A stretch of DNA of 64,000 nt, taken from assembly GCF_000243135.2 (NCBI RefSeq), contig NC_019903.1:1340001-1404000 (forward strand), in the 5' to 3' direction. Position 1 is the first letter of the stretch, and the number at the start of each line of letters is the position of its first letter. The notes beneath the pieces were generated by a model. It did no database searches. It worked only from the letters and a program-made list of their open reading frames with translations, and was not told the DNA's origin. Positions 26,407 to 34,353 of the stretch are shown here, piece by piece. This stretch comes from Desulfitobacterium dichloroeliminans LMG P-21439. Its GTDB lineage: Bacteria > Bacillota > Desulfitobacteriia > Desulfitobacteriales > Desulfitobacteriaceae. Made by a program: the position numbers and the translations under genes.

Positions 26407-27279
26407 ATGATGAAGCAATTATTTTTAGCAGGAATCCTGCTTGCAACGGGGTTGTTTTTTGTCCTTTCGGATATTCTGAAGCTGCCCACCATGAAAACGG
26501 CCAAGGCTATGCTGGGGGCAGGAAAAGGAAGCAAAAAAGCCGCAAAGACCATAGAAGCCTGGATCATGTCCGGCGCGGTCAGACTATCAAAGCATATCCG
26601 CATGGATGAGTACAAGCACAGCAGGATGGAAAACATCCTCAAGGCGGCAGGCTACTCCATGACCCCGGAGGTCTACACAGCCTACGCCATCACCAAGGCC
26701 GGAGCCATCCTGCTGGGCGTCATTCCATGTCTGATTCTGCTTCCTCTGGTCACGCCGATTCTGGTCATCCTCGCGATTCTGACCTACTTCAAGGAAATCC
26801 GCAAGGCCGATGAACGACTGAAAGCAAAGCGCGATCAGATCGAAAGCGAGCTGCCCCGGTTTGTGGCGACGGTTGAGCAGACCTTAAAATCCAGCCGGGA
26901 TGTACTCGCCATGCTTGAGAATTACAAGAAAAACGCCGGTCCTGCTTTCGTGCGGGAGCTGGATGTGCTGACGGCCGATATGCGCTCCTCATCCTACGAG
27001 GCCGCCTTGACCCGGTCTGAAGCAAGGCTCAACTCGCCCATGCTGTCCGATGTGGTAAGAGGACTCATCGGCGTCCTGCGGGGCGATGACAGCGCCGTGT
27101 ATTTTCAGATGCTGGCTCATGACTTCAAGGCACTGGAGCTCCAGCGGCTCAAGGGACAGGCGCAGAAAATCCCGCCGAAAATCCGCGTGTTTTCCTTCGT
27201 GATGCTGATGTGTTTTTTGCTGACATATATGGCGATCATCGCGGTTCAGATCTTAACGTCCCTTGGCAACATGTTTTAA
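26407..27279 (+). CDS. TadC-like platform protein
   Basis: A 290-residue membrane protein of the T2SSF group. ATG 26407 follows AGGAGGTG; the ORF could also begin at GTG 26398, which overlaps the tadB-like stop. Segments are at about 1-20, a pair near 90-125, and one at the C terminus (about 262-285). The cytosolic T2SSF region (L-P-R-F-V-A-T-V-E-Q-T-L-K-S-S-R-D-V) fits TadC. Together with the tadB-like gene it completes the platform. Confidence 0.85.
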   Translation: MMKQLFLAGILLATGLFFVLSDILKLPTMKTAKAMLGAGKGSKKAAKTIEAWIMSGAVRLSKHIRMDEYKHSRMENILKAAGYSMTPEVYTAYAITKAGAILLGVIPCLILLPLVTPILVILAILTYFKEIRKADERLKAKRDQIESELPRFVATVEQTLKSSRDVLAMLENYKKNAGPAFVRELDVLTADMRSSSYEAALTRSEARLNSPMLSDVVRGLIGVLRGDDSAVYFQMLAHDFKALELQRLKGQAQKIPPKIRVFSFVMLMCFLLTYMAIIAVQILTSLGNMF

Positions 27280-27294
27280 AAAGGAGGAACCCAT

Positions 27295-27672
27295 ATGGAT
27301 ATGGAAAGAAAAAAACTTGAAAAGAAGCTGCAGGAACGGATTGAGGCAAACTACCGCACCTACCTCCAGCAGCTCCAGGACCGACCCGCTTCCGACCTCA
27401 TTGAGCAGGCCGCGGAGATCGCCGCGGTAAAGCTCGTCTATGATGAGCTTATGGGTGGCTGTAATCCGGATTATGCGGATTACCTGCTCCGGTTTGATAA
27501 CCCGCTCCAGTTAGTGAGCGACCAGTGGCTGGCGGAGCAAAATGTATCCCATGCCGACGAAATGGATCATGTACTTTGGAGCATCACCGACAAGGGGCTG
27601 GGAGAGGGGGACTATGCCATGCTGGAGGACGGGCAGACCCCTGCGCAAAACGAGGGGGTACGCTTATGCTGA
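27295..27672 (+). CDS. DUF3848-like protein
   Basis: A 125-residue soluble, helical protein (AAAAGGAGG before ATG 27295). The pattern L-Q-E-R-I-E-A-N-Y-R-T-Y-L-Q-Q-L, then I-E-Q-A-A-E-I-A-A-V-K-L-V-Y-D-E-L and later L-L-R-F-D-N-P-L fits DUF3848. It sits inside the Tad operon between the tadC-like gene and a pseudopilin, but its role is unknown. Confidence 0.7.
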   Translation: MDMERKKLEKKLQERIEANYRTYLQQLQDRPASDLIEQAAEIAAVKLVYDELMGGCNPDYADYLLRFDNPLQLVSDQWLAEQNVSHADEMDHVLWSITDKGLGEGDYAMLEDGQTPAQNEGVRLC

Positions 27673-28061
27673 AGCTCCTCCGTTCCCAGCGCGGTGAGGG
27701 GTATATCGATGTGGCAGTGCTGGTGCTGTGTGTCATGCTGGTTATCGCTGTTGCTGTCAGCGTCCTGCCGGTATTCATAACGAAAAACAAGCTGGACACT
27801 TACGCCTCAGAGCTGTGCCGGGAAGCGGAGATCGCCGGGTGCGTCGGCACGGAAACCACCCTCCGGGCGCAGGTCCTGACGGAACAGACAGGGCTGACTC
27901 CAAGTATTACATGGTCTAAAACCGGAAGAATCCAGTTGAACGAGGAATTCACCGTAACGCTCACCACTCAGGCGGATATTGGGCTGTTCGGCGGCTTTGG
28001 AAGCTTCCCTGTTACTCTGAAGGCTGAAGCGTCCGGTAAAAGCGAGGTGTATTACAAGTGA
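27666..28061 (+). CDS. Pseudopilin-like DUF4320 protein
   Basis: A 131-residue protein. The ATG at 27666 overlaps the DUF3848 gene. N-terminal L-L-R-S-Q-R-G-E-G-Y-I-D-V-A-V-L-V-L, then a transmembrane helix (to about residue 35) and a beta-rich remainder, as in DUF4320. The S-Q-R-G-E-G motif is the same as in the Flp-like pilin. It probably serves as a minor pilin (TadE/F-type) and is processed by the prepilin peptidase encoded upstream. Confidence 0.75.
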   Translation: MLKLLRSQRGEGYIDVAVLVLCVMLVIAVAVSVLPVFITKNKLDTYASELCREAEIAGCVGTETTLRAQVLTEQTGLTPSITWSKTGRIQLNEEFTVTLTTQADIGLFGGFGSFPVTLKAEASGKSEVYYK

Positions 28062-28609
28062 CAAATGGAAAATTATGTGCTATACTCAAAAGCAAGAAAG
28101 GGACGGCCTTTCCCCTCACCGTTGCGGTCACCCTGGCCTTGCTGCTGTTCCTTTGTGCCGCTTCCGAAGGCATCCGGCTGATGATCATCGCCCAGGGTGT
28201 TAGGGATGCGGTTCAATCCGCTGTGATATCGACCGTAAATGATAATTATGAAAACGTGTATCACGGCGTGAGGGAGGGCTATAGCGGAGCATATCAGCCT
28301 TCGGCGGCCGAGTTCGAGCAAAGTCTCAATTACGGCGACATTTACAGCCGGCTGGACAAGGTGCTGGGGCTTACGCAGGAGAACGGCTACCAAGTGAAAT
28401 ATACCGGAAACAACGTGGAATTCAGGATATCCGGACTGTCAGTCAGCCTTCGGAACATGCCGCTGGCTCCGTCGAATCCTGACAATACGAACGGCTTTCT
28501 GGCTGATACAGTGATACGGCTGGAGGTTCCGGTATCCTTTGCCGGAAACCTTCTGCCGCCGATGATCATTAATGTTAAGGTTCAGGCAAAATATATGCCT
28601 TTATTTTAA
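28058..28609 (+). CDS. TadE/TadG-like minor pilin
   Basis: A 183-residue protein. The GTG at 28058 overlaps the DUF4320 stop (GTGA). A short basic head with K-S-K-K-G-T-A-F-P-L-T is followed by a hydrophobic segment (about 18-40) and then an extracellular beta-rich part. The pattern resembles TadE pseudopilins (charged K-K-G just before the helix). It ends before a hairpin at 28623-28651 that lacks a T run, so it may read through to the next gene. Confidence 0.65.
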   Translation: MTNGKLCAILKSKKGTAFPLTVAVTLALLLFLCAASEGIRLMIIAQGVRDAVQSAVISTVNDNYENVYHGVREGYSGAYQPSAAEFEQSLNYGDIYSRLDKVLGLTQENGYQVKYTGNNVEFRISGLSVSLRNMPLAPSNPDNTNGFLADTVIRLEVPVSFAGNLLPPMIINVKVQAKYMPLF

Positions 28610-28710
28610 GAACTTAAAAATGGCCCATAGACTTGCGGAAAAGTCTGTGGTAATGTGTGATACTGAAAAAAGGAAATTATCAACCAACGTTTAAAAGGAG
28701 GTAACATACC

Positions 28711-29256
28711 ATGAAACTGACAGAAAAAGCAAAAAAGCGGCTCACGCTTGCCGGACTCGGTGTCGTGTGTGTCGTCCTTGTCATAGCGATAGCCTCGCAG
28801 TTTATAGCAGTGGCACCCAAAGAAGCAGATGTGCAGCCTTCCACTATGGCAACAAACACTGTGACTCCCTCTGTTTCAACTCCTGCGACTGCGGGAACTC
28901 CGACTTCAACTCCGGAAGTCAGCGTAAAGCCCACGACCCCGACCGAATCAGCTTCTCAGGTGACAGATACCGGAAATTCCACTGGAACTGATCAGAGCAT
29001 TCAGGCAGAAGTGACGAAACCCACTGCGCCTTCGGAGGAAGCAAAAACTAATCCCTCTCAAAAGCCAGACGGACAGAAGGTCACCAATTCTGACAGCGGT
29101 ACATCGTCATCCTCAACACCGAAATCCGGAGATAAGAAGGACGGAAAAATCTATGTACCCGGTTTTGGATGGATTGACGATAATGGTGGGGGTGTCGATC
29201 AAGAAACCGTGGGCGGTGAAGGTGATATCAATAAACAGGTTGGCAACATGAACTGA
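28711..29256 (+). CDS. DUF6550-like membrane-anchored protein
   Basis: A 181-residue protein with AAAAGGAGG upstream. The short basic head and transmembrane segment (about 11-33) are followed by a Ser/Thr/Pro-rich, low-complexity stretch (about 36-135). A conserved end holds I-Y-V-P-G-F-G-W-I-D-D-N-G-G-G, the hallmark of DUF6550. It is probably a wall-spanning spacer protein of the pilus/mating region. Confidence 0.75.
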   Translation: MKLTEKAKKRLTLAGLGVVCVVLVIAIASQFIAVAPKEADVQPSTMATNTVTPSVSTPATAGTPTSTPEVSVKPTTPTESASQVTDTGNSTGTDQSIQAEVTKPTAPSEEAKTNPSQKPDGQKVTNSDSGTSSSSTPKSGDKKDGKIYVPGFGWIDDNGGGVDQETVGGEGDINKQVGNMN

Positions 29257-29278
29257 AGTATAGTTTTTTAATAAGCAA

Positions 29279-29303
29279 AAAGCACCGAGTTTCGGTGCTT
29301 TTT
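29279..29303 (+). terminator. Rho-independent terminator
   Basis: AAAGCACCGA and TCGGTGCTTT form a perfect 10-bp stem with a 3-base loop, followed by more T. It separates the DUF6550 gene from the next secreted protein. Confidence 0.85.
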
Positions 29304-29323
29304 GTTGTTTAAGGAGGGTATAA

Positions 29324-31018
29324 ATGAAACGACAACTCAGCATTTTCCTTACACTGGTACTGCTGATATTTTTGTTTTCGCCCATTAAAGCCTACGCTGA
29401 AGGTGATGGAAACATAGACCACGGAGGCGGTGGGATGGGCAGTGGTACCGGCGAAAATTACTGGAATTCCGGGGATGAGGGTGTCAGGATAACTGTTGTT
29501 CGGGCAAGTGATAAGACAGCAGTCACGACTCCCATTGACTTCACCAATATAACACCTACGGTGGCTGTACATTTCGGGAAAATATCAAAGTTAGCGTATA
29601 CAAATGGAAGATCTATTACACCATCTACTTCAAAGTATTTGTGTATAAAAGTTGATATACCTCTGCCACGAATTATTAGCTCTGGTAGCGGGCAATCCAG
29701 CATTGAGGAAATTAAACGATATTTTTGCTCGGAATATGTACTGATGCGCATTGCTGATGTTACTGGCATGAATTACGATATATTAATCAATGGCGAGTAT
29801 AAGATTCTACTAGAACCCATTGCGTACATGACTTTCGGCGGGATTAAGTACGCCCTGACCGCTACGGAGGCAGCACTTTTTGACCAGCAGCTGGATGGCG
29901 GTTTGCGAAGTAAGATGGTGTCTCTCAGCCACAAAAATCTGCCACTGGCGATGTTTCTCCAAACCGCGGATCTCGGTTATCCTGCATGGAGCGGCTCCAC
30001 AACTACTGCCGCCTCGGATACGGACATCATCTCATCCCTTGGGCTTGGTATCGTGCGGTTCAATGGAGCTGAAGCGGACCCTACCGAAGTCAGCACGGTT
30101 GACTACGAATACCGCGTCAACACAGATGTAATAACCTCTGTAACTGTGCGGGGCGGACAGGCCGATCCGGATCATCCTGTTACGGTTAAATTTACTATCG
30201 GCGGCCAAACCTATACGGTAAGCGGCGTCTATTATCCGTCAGGCGACAGTCAACTGGTGTGGGTGCGATGGACAACACCGGCCACTCCGCAAACGATGAC
30301 TATTCGCGTATCAGTAACTGGCGGCGGCTCGGCAAGCCAAGGGATTATCACAGCAAAGATCATCGATCTCTCAGGAAATGATCCGCCCAATCCAGTGGCG
30401 GATGACCGCAACAACTCCTACACCACACCATCTGTACCAAGCAAAGCGCAGAATACCTCTGCATCGTGGGGAATCTGGCGCCCCTGGTGGCATGCCAATT
30501 GGGTATGGATTTCTACGGGTGAAGATACCGGATATTGGGTAGACGAAGGCTGGTGGGAGTTCGACTGGATTTCCTATAGAGCAAGCCTTTCCGCCGTAAT
30601 GAGCATCGTTCCAGATGCCAAAGACCCCACCGCTTCGGGTAAGACCCTGAAATCCGGCTATGGCATCAACCAGACCACCACGGCAAATGTCAGTACCAAC
30701 CAGTCGTCGGCAGTGACAGATGCACAGACCGCCGTGACCTATTTCCCTGAATCTCAATATAAGACATACTGGCGGCTGCTGGAGCAAACGCAATCCGGAT
30801 ACAACGCCAAGTTTGAGTTCGCATCCAACAAATACTCGACCTATAATCGCCGGACACACTTCACACCCATTTGGTTCCCGGACGGAAGTTACACGGCGTA
30901 CACATGGCTCATTGACTGCTGGACGCCAGCCGGAATGTTGTCAGCGAACCTCACAGACTCTGTCAACATACAGGGCAACCTCTGGTCGGACTGGCATATC
31001 GCCCCTGTAAAACCCTAA
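29324..31018 (+). CDS. Large secreted protein of the Tad/mating region
   Basis: A 564-residue exported protein. Signal peptide of about 24 residues (ending A-Y-A-E), AAGGAGGG before the ATG. A Gly-rich segment follows (H-G-G-G-G-M-G-S-G-T-G). The rest is beta-rich. A W-rich stretch (G-I-W-R-P-W-W-H-A-N-W-V-W) stands out near residue 385-400. No family is recognised. It follows the Tad genes and precedes the VirB2-like gene. Because its ORF is intact and exported, a role at the cell surface in mating-pair formation or as a pilus-associated adhesin is plausible but not proven. Confidence 0.7.
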   Translation: MKRQLSIFLTLVLLIFLFSPIKAYAEGDGNIDHGGGGMGSGTGENYWNSGDEGVRITVVRASDKTAVTTPIDFTNITPTVAVHFGKISKLAYTNGRSITPSTSKYLCIKVDIPLPRIISSGSGQSSIEEIKRYFCSEYVLMRIADVTGMNYDILINGEYKILLEPIAYMTFGGIKYALTATEAALFDQQLDGGLRSKMVSLSHKNLPLAMFLQTADLGYPAWSGSTTTAASDTDIISSLGLGIVRFNGAEADPTEVSTVDYEYRVNTDVITSVTVRGGQADPDHPVTVKFTIGGQTYTVSGVYYPSGDSQLVWVRWTTPATPQTMTIRVSVTGGGSASQGIITAKIIDLSGNDPPNPVADDRNNSYTTPSVPSKAQNTSASWGIWRPWWHANWVWISTGEDTGYWVDEGWWEFDWISYRASLSAVMSIVPDAKDPTASGKTLKSGYGINQTTTANVSTNQSSAVTDAQTAVTYFPESQYKTYWRLLEQTQSGYNAKFEFASNKYSTYNRRTHFTPIWFPDGSYTAYTWLIDCWTPAGMLSANLTDSVNIQGNLWSDWHIAPVKP

Positions 31019-31031
31019 CCCTCAGAAAAGA

Positions 31032-31068
31032 AAAAGGATCGCAGAGTAACATCTTTGCGGTCCTTTTT
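31032..31068 (+). terminator. Rho-independent terminator
   Basis: AAAAGGATCGCA and TGCGGTCCTTTT pair over 12 positions (one mismatch or wobble), followed by T. It closes the transcript of the secreted protein. Confidence 0.8.
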
Positions 31069-31105
31069 CATGTAAAACAATTATATAGAAAGGTGGAATT
31101 ATTCT

Positions 31106-31444
31106 ATGAAACTGAAACGTATTCTCTCGGTTCTCTGCGTCGCTCTTCTTCTGACCTGCCTTTTTGCGACAAACGCATATGCCGCAGGTAGCGGCGACGT
31201 GGCTGGTGCGATACAGAGCACATGGAACGACGCTTCCAGCCAGATCAAAACCGTGGTCAACAAGGTTGTGTTTCCTGCCATTGACTTGGTCCTGGCCGTG
31301 TTCTTTTTTGCAAAGTTGGGTACGGCTTACTTTGATTATCGGAAACATGGTCAATTTGAATGGGCCGCGCCGGCGATCCTGTTCGCCTGTTTGGTGTTCA
31401 CGTTAACGGCTCCGCTCTATATCTGGTCTATACTTGGGATGTGA
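31106..31444 (+). CDS. VirB2-like pilin (DUF3852-like)
   Basis: A 112-residue protein with a signal peptide (cut near A-Y-A-A, about residue 26) and two transmembrane helices (about 50-70 and 85-108), the VirB2/TrbC plan. The family is DUF3852 in clostridial conjugative elements. It starts the type IV secretion block and probably lines the channel or forms a short pilus. GAAAGGTGG precedes the ATG. Confidence 0.75.
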   Translation: MKLKRILSVLCVALLLTCLFATNAYAAGSGDVAGAIQSTWNDASSQIKTVVNKVVFPAIDLVLAVFFFAKLGTAYFDYRKHGQFEWAAPAILFACLVFTLTAPLYIWSILGM

Positions 31445-31450
31445 CGAAAA

Positions 31451-31488
31451 GAGCAGGTCGACTCCTTTGATTAGGATTCGGCCTGCTC
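31451..31488. terminator. Likely bidirectional terminator hairpin
   Basis: GAGCAGG and CCTGCTC (perfect 7 bp, 31451-31457 and 31482-31488) with a long loop lie between the VirB2-like gene and the convergent minus-strand gene. No strong T run, so confidence is moderate. Confidence 0.5.
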
Positions 31489-31517
31489 AACAAATTGGAA
31501 GTTATCGAGTAGACGCA

Positions 31518-31958
31518 TTATGAATTTTTGATTTTGTTTTCAATCATTTCCCATGTAATTAATTTCTTGATTTTTTCATGTGCTTGTGAACGTTTGTTAT
31601 CGACGCAAAGTTTTTCAGCTTCTTGCATAGCCTCTGATATATTGTAGCCAGCAGCCTCTGCCATCCAAAGTAATAGTTCTGGACATATAAAACCTCCATT
31701 TTGCCATTTGAGGTCCCAGCACGTAGCTTTTGCATCTAAGTCTAGTTTTTTTTGCTCTTTCTTTTGACCATAATATGATTCTAACAAATGCCATCGCTGA
31801 TTTGGTTCCGCTAAAGACTTATTAACTGTTAATCCTAACTCTATAGCATATTCTATATATCCGCCTTTCGGTTGTTGATATTTTTTTACAAATTCATCTG
31901 ATAACTCATAGTGACTATTTTTGTTTTTGTAAAATGCTATTACTTCTCTATTTGTCAT
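31518..31958 (-). CDS. Antisense cargo gene, hypothetical
   Basis: A 146-residue soluble protein encoded opposite to the conjugation genes. I chose the ATG at 31958 (AGAGGTAAG upstream) over one 54 bases further out. AT-rich relative to its neighbours. It is Lys, Tyr and Glu-rich, with A-T-C-W-D-L-K-W-Q-N-G-G-F-I-C-P-E-L in the middle and long helices at the end; no family recognised. It sits between the VirB2-like gene and an HD-GYP gene and looks like later cargo. The terminator at 32110-32147 stands on the far side. Confidence 0.6.
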   Translation of the reverse strand: MTNREVIAFYKNKNSHYELSDEFVKKYQQPKGGYIEYAIELGLTVNKSLAEPNQRWHLLESYYGQKKEQKKLDLDAKATCWDLKWQNGGFICPELLLWMAEAAGYNISEAMQEAEKLCVDNKRSQAHEKIKKLITWEMIENKIKNS

Positions 31959-32109
31959 ATTCTTACCTCTATAGTAATAGTACAAATTCCTGTTTATCGA
32001 TATTTCGATCATATCACATGATGCTACTTATTTCCATCATCCTTATGCAAGTATTGCGGGGCAGGTTTCTGTCATAATTGGCCACGAACAATATTGTGCA
32101 GCGATCCAT

Positions 32110-32147
32110 GAGGGACAGGCAACAAACCTGTCCCTCTAATTTTTTTA
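32110..32147 (+). terminator. Rho-independent terminator
   Basis: GAGGGACAGG and CCTGTCCCTC form a perfect 10-bp stem with a 7-base loop, followed by a T-rich stretch ending in seven T. It lies 19 bases before the HD-GYP gene. Confidence 0.85.
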
Positions 32148-32165
32148 CACGAAAGGAAACGCTAA

Positions 32166-32822
32166 ATGAAAAAAGAAACGGAACGAAGAACCCACATTCG
32201 AGGCTTTGTCAATGTTCTGCCGGAGAAGGAAAAAGAGCATATGCGTCGGGTCGGGGTACTGACAGGTACGCTTACTGAAATGGCATATGAATCTGGGATT
32301 TACAAAGACGATGCAGCTTGGAATGGGTACAAACATTTTGGGGCGGCCGCATTTTACCACGATATCGGCAAGGTGTGGATTCCGCGGCAGTTATTGGTGA
32401 AGAACGGGGCGCTTACGAAAGAGGAAGAACGAATGATTCAACTTCATCCGGTGCATGCGAGAATACTGTACGAGGAATTCGAGGATGGCGTGGTTTTTGG
32501 GATTCCAAAGCACCTGTTGCTGCCGGCATTTCAAGCTGCGGAATATCATCACGAAAGATGGGACGGCAAAGGATATCCTTATGGGATTGGAACGGTTGAC
32601 ATTCCACTCATTGCCCGGATTATAGCAATATGCGATGCCTACGACACCATCACGAACAAAAGGACATATAAAGACGCAATGTCCCATGAAATTGCCTGTC
32701 GTGAGTTACAGGCAAACGCCGGAACTCAGTTTGATCCGGTGCTGACACAGATTTTTCTTGAAAATGAGAATGCCTTTGCCCGGCTGAAAGAAGATCAGAT
32801 TTGCGAACATCAATCAAAATAA
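32166..32822 (+). CDS. HD-GYP domain phosphodiesterase
   Basis: A 218-residue soluble protein. The HD motif is Y-H-D-I-G-K (about residue 63) and the GYP part is Y-H-H-E-R-W-D-G-K-G-Y-P (about 127-138), followed by A-R-I-I-A-I-C-D-A-Y-D-T-I-T. This fits HD-GYP enzymes, which degrade cyclic di-GMP to GMP. Its position inside the conjugation genes suggests that it may tune pilus or mating behaviour by lowering c-di-GMP. It has no sensor domain. Whether every metal ligand is present needs an alignment. Confidence 0.8.
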   Translation: MKKETERRTHIRGFVNVLPEKEKEHMRRVGVLTGTLTEMAYESGIYKDDAAWNGYKHFGAAAFYHDIGKVWIPRQLLVKNGALTKEEERMIQLHPVHARILYEEFEDGVVFGIPKHLLLPAFQAAEYHHERWDGKGYPYGIGTVDIPLIARIIAICDAYDTITNKRTYKDAMSHEIACRELQANAGTQFDPVLTQIFLENENAFARLKEDQICEHQSK

Positions 32823-32839
32823 TTCTCATTAACCATTTT

Positions 32840-32872
32840 GAGCCTATATAAGATCAGGCTCTTTATTTTTTT
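32840..32872 (+). terminator. Rho-independent terminator
   Basis: GAGCCT-N10-AGGCTC followed by TTTATTTTTTT, between the HD-GYP gene and the VirB6-like gene. Confidence 0.8.
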
Positions 32873-32890
32873 GTCAAGGAGGTGATGCCC

Positions 32891-33796
32891 ATGTTCATAT
32901 GGGACTTTGCAGCCGATACCGTGCTGAAACAGATTCTGGATTGGGTCTATGGTCAGATCATCGGCTTTCTCGGCAACTTTTTTTCTGCTATGGGCAATAT
33001 GGGCGCCGATCTGTTCGAAATGACCTGGGTGAAATCCATTGTCCTGTTCTTTTTTTATCTGGCTTGGGCGCTTTACGGCACAGGGCTGGTGGTATCCGTC
33101 TTTGAGTGCGGCATCGAGTATCAGTCCGGCCGGGGAAGCGTGAAGGATACAGCGCTCAACATTCTCAAGGGCTTTCTGGCGGTGGGGTTGTTTTCCACGG
33201 TGCCTGTGGAGCTGTATAAGCTCTCCGTTTCCCTGCAGAGCAGCTTCACGGCCGGCATTACCGGATATGGCTCCGGTGTGGATACTCTCGCGGGTAACAT
33301 CATCAATTCACTGTCATCAGCTGGAACATTGGAAGCTGCAGGAACGGCCGGCGTGTTTGGAGGTGCCGGAAGTACTATAAACCCCATCATGATGCTGTTC
33401 ATTCTCATCATGATGGGCTATGCAGTGATCAAGGTGTTTTTTGCAAATCTGAAGCGCGGCGGTATTCTGCTCATTCAGATCGCGGTTGGCAGCCTTTACA
33501 TGTTTAGCGTACCAAGGGGATACTTGGACGGTTTTGTGAGCTGGTGCAAGCAGATTGTCGGCTTGTGTCTGACGGCTTTTTTGCAGTCTACCATTCTCAT
33601 CGCAGGATTGATGGTAATCAAAGATCACGTTCTGCTGGGGCTGGGGTTGATGTTGGCAGCCGGAGAAATCCCACGCATCGCCGGAGCCTTCGGACTGGAC
33701 ACCAGCACCAAGGCCAACCTCATGAGTGCGGTATATACTGCTCAAACCGCTGTCAACATGACGCGCACTGTGGTAAAGGCGGTGGCAGCGAAATGA
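32891..33796 (+). CDS. VirB6/TrbL-like conjugal transfer membrane protein
   Basis: A 301-residue polytopic protein. ATG 32891 follows AAGGAGG; GTG 32882 and ATG 32885 are alternatives. Several transmembrane helices are visible: at about 50-75, a central pair near 165-205, and two at about 220-260. The family is a polytopic core subunit (VirB6/TrbL class) of the T4SS translocation channel. Its stop overlaps the DUF4406 gene start. Confidence 0.75.
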   Translation: MFIWDFAADTVLKQILDWVYGQIIGFLGNFFSAMGNMGADLFEMTWVKSIVLFFFYLAWALYGTGLVVSVFECGIEYQSGRGSVKDTALNILKGFLAVGLFSTVPVELYKLSVSLQSSFTAGITGYGSGVDTLAGNIINSLSSAGTLEAAGTAGVFGGAGSTINPIMMLFILIMMGYAVIKVFFANLKRGGILLIQIAVGSLYMFSVPRGYLDGFVSWCKQIVGLCLTAFLQSTILIAGLMVIKDHVLLGLGLMLAAGEIPRIAGAFGLDTSTKANLMSAVYTAQTAVNMTRTVVKAVAAK

Positions 33797-34353
33797 AACT
33801 GGTCTATATCTGTTCTCCTTATGCAGGAGATATCGAAAACAATCTTCGGTTTGCCAGAGCCGCCTGCCGCTACGCTGTAGATCAAGGGTGTGCGCCCATA
33901 GCTGTCCATATGCTGTACCCACAAATCTTGGATGACTCAGTCCCCGCTGAAAGAGAGGCCGGCATTCAGATGGGCTTGCGGGTATTGGCCTCTTGCGATG
34001 AGGTGTGGATTTGCGGTAAGCGGATCAGCCACGGAATGGGCTGTGAGATCGCGGAGGCCGAGCGGCTCGGCATACCAATACAGAACATATCGACAGAACA
34101 AATAAAGGGAGGAATCGCTATGAAACAGTACGGCATCTGGGCAAGACGGAGCGCCGGCTCAATATGCGGGGCGGCGGAAGCCTGGCTGAAGAATGACGGC
34201 AAGCCGATAACCTTTGATACCTATGAAGAAGCGGCAACGGAAGCCGAACGGTTGATGCGGGACATCCGTACACCCAATGTGTCCTACTTCCCGAAAGAAA
34301 GGGAGATCGAGCTGGAGGAAGCGCCCACCCCCGGCATGAAGCTGCAGCTGTGA
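33793..34353 (+). CDS. DUF4406-like protein with an extra C-terminal unit
   Basis: A 186-residue protein. Residues 1-105 fit DUF4406/nucleoside 2-deoxyribosyltransferase-like (M-K-L-V-Y-I-C-S-P-Y-A-G-D-I-E-N-N, then H-M-L-Y-P-Q, then H-G-M-G-C-E-I-A-E-A). Residues 110-186 are a separate unit that also has its own strong RBS and ATG (GGGAGGAATCGCT before 34120), so a 77-residue product may also be made. It ends P-G-M-K-L-Q-L, the Met/Leu tail. The start overlaps the VirB6-like stop; the end overlaps the dcm start (GTGA). Confidence 0.7.
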   Translation: MKLVYICSPYAGDIENNLRFARAACRYAVDQGCAPIAVHMLYPQILDDSVPAEREAGIQMGLRVLASCDEVWICGKRISHGMGCEIAEAERLGIPIQNISTEQIKGGIAMKQYGIWARRSAGSICGAAEAWLKNDGKPITFDTYEEAATEAERLMRDIRTPNVSYFPKEREIELEEAPTPGMKLQL

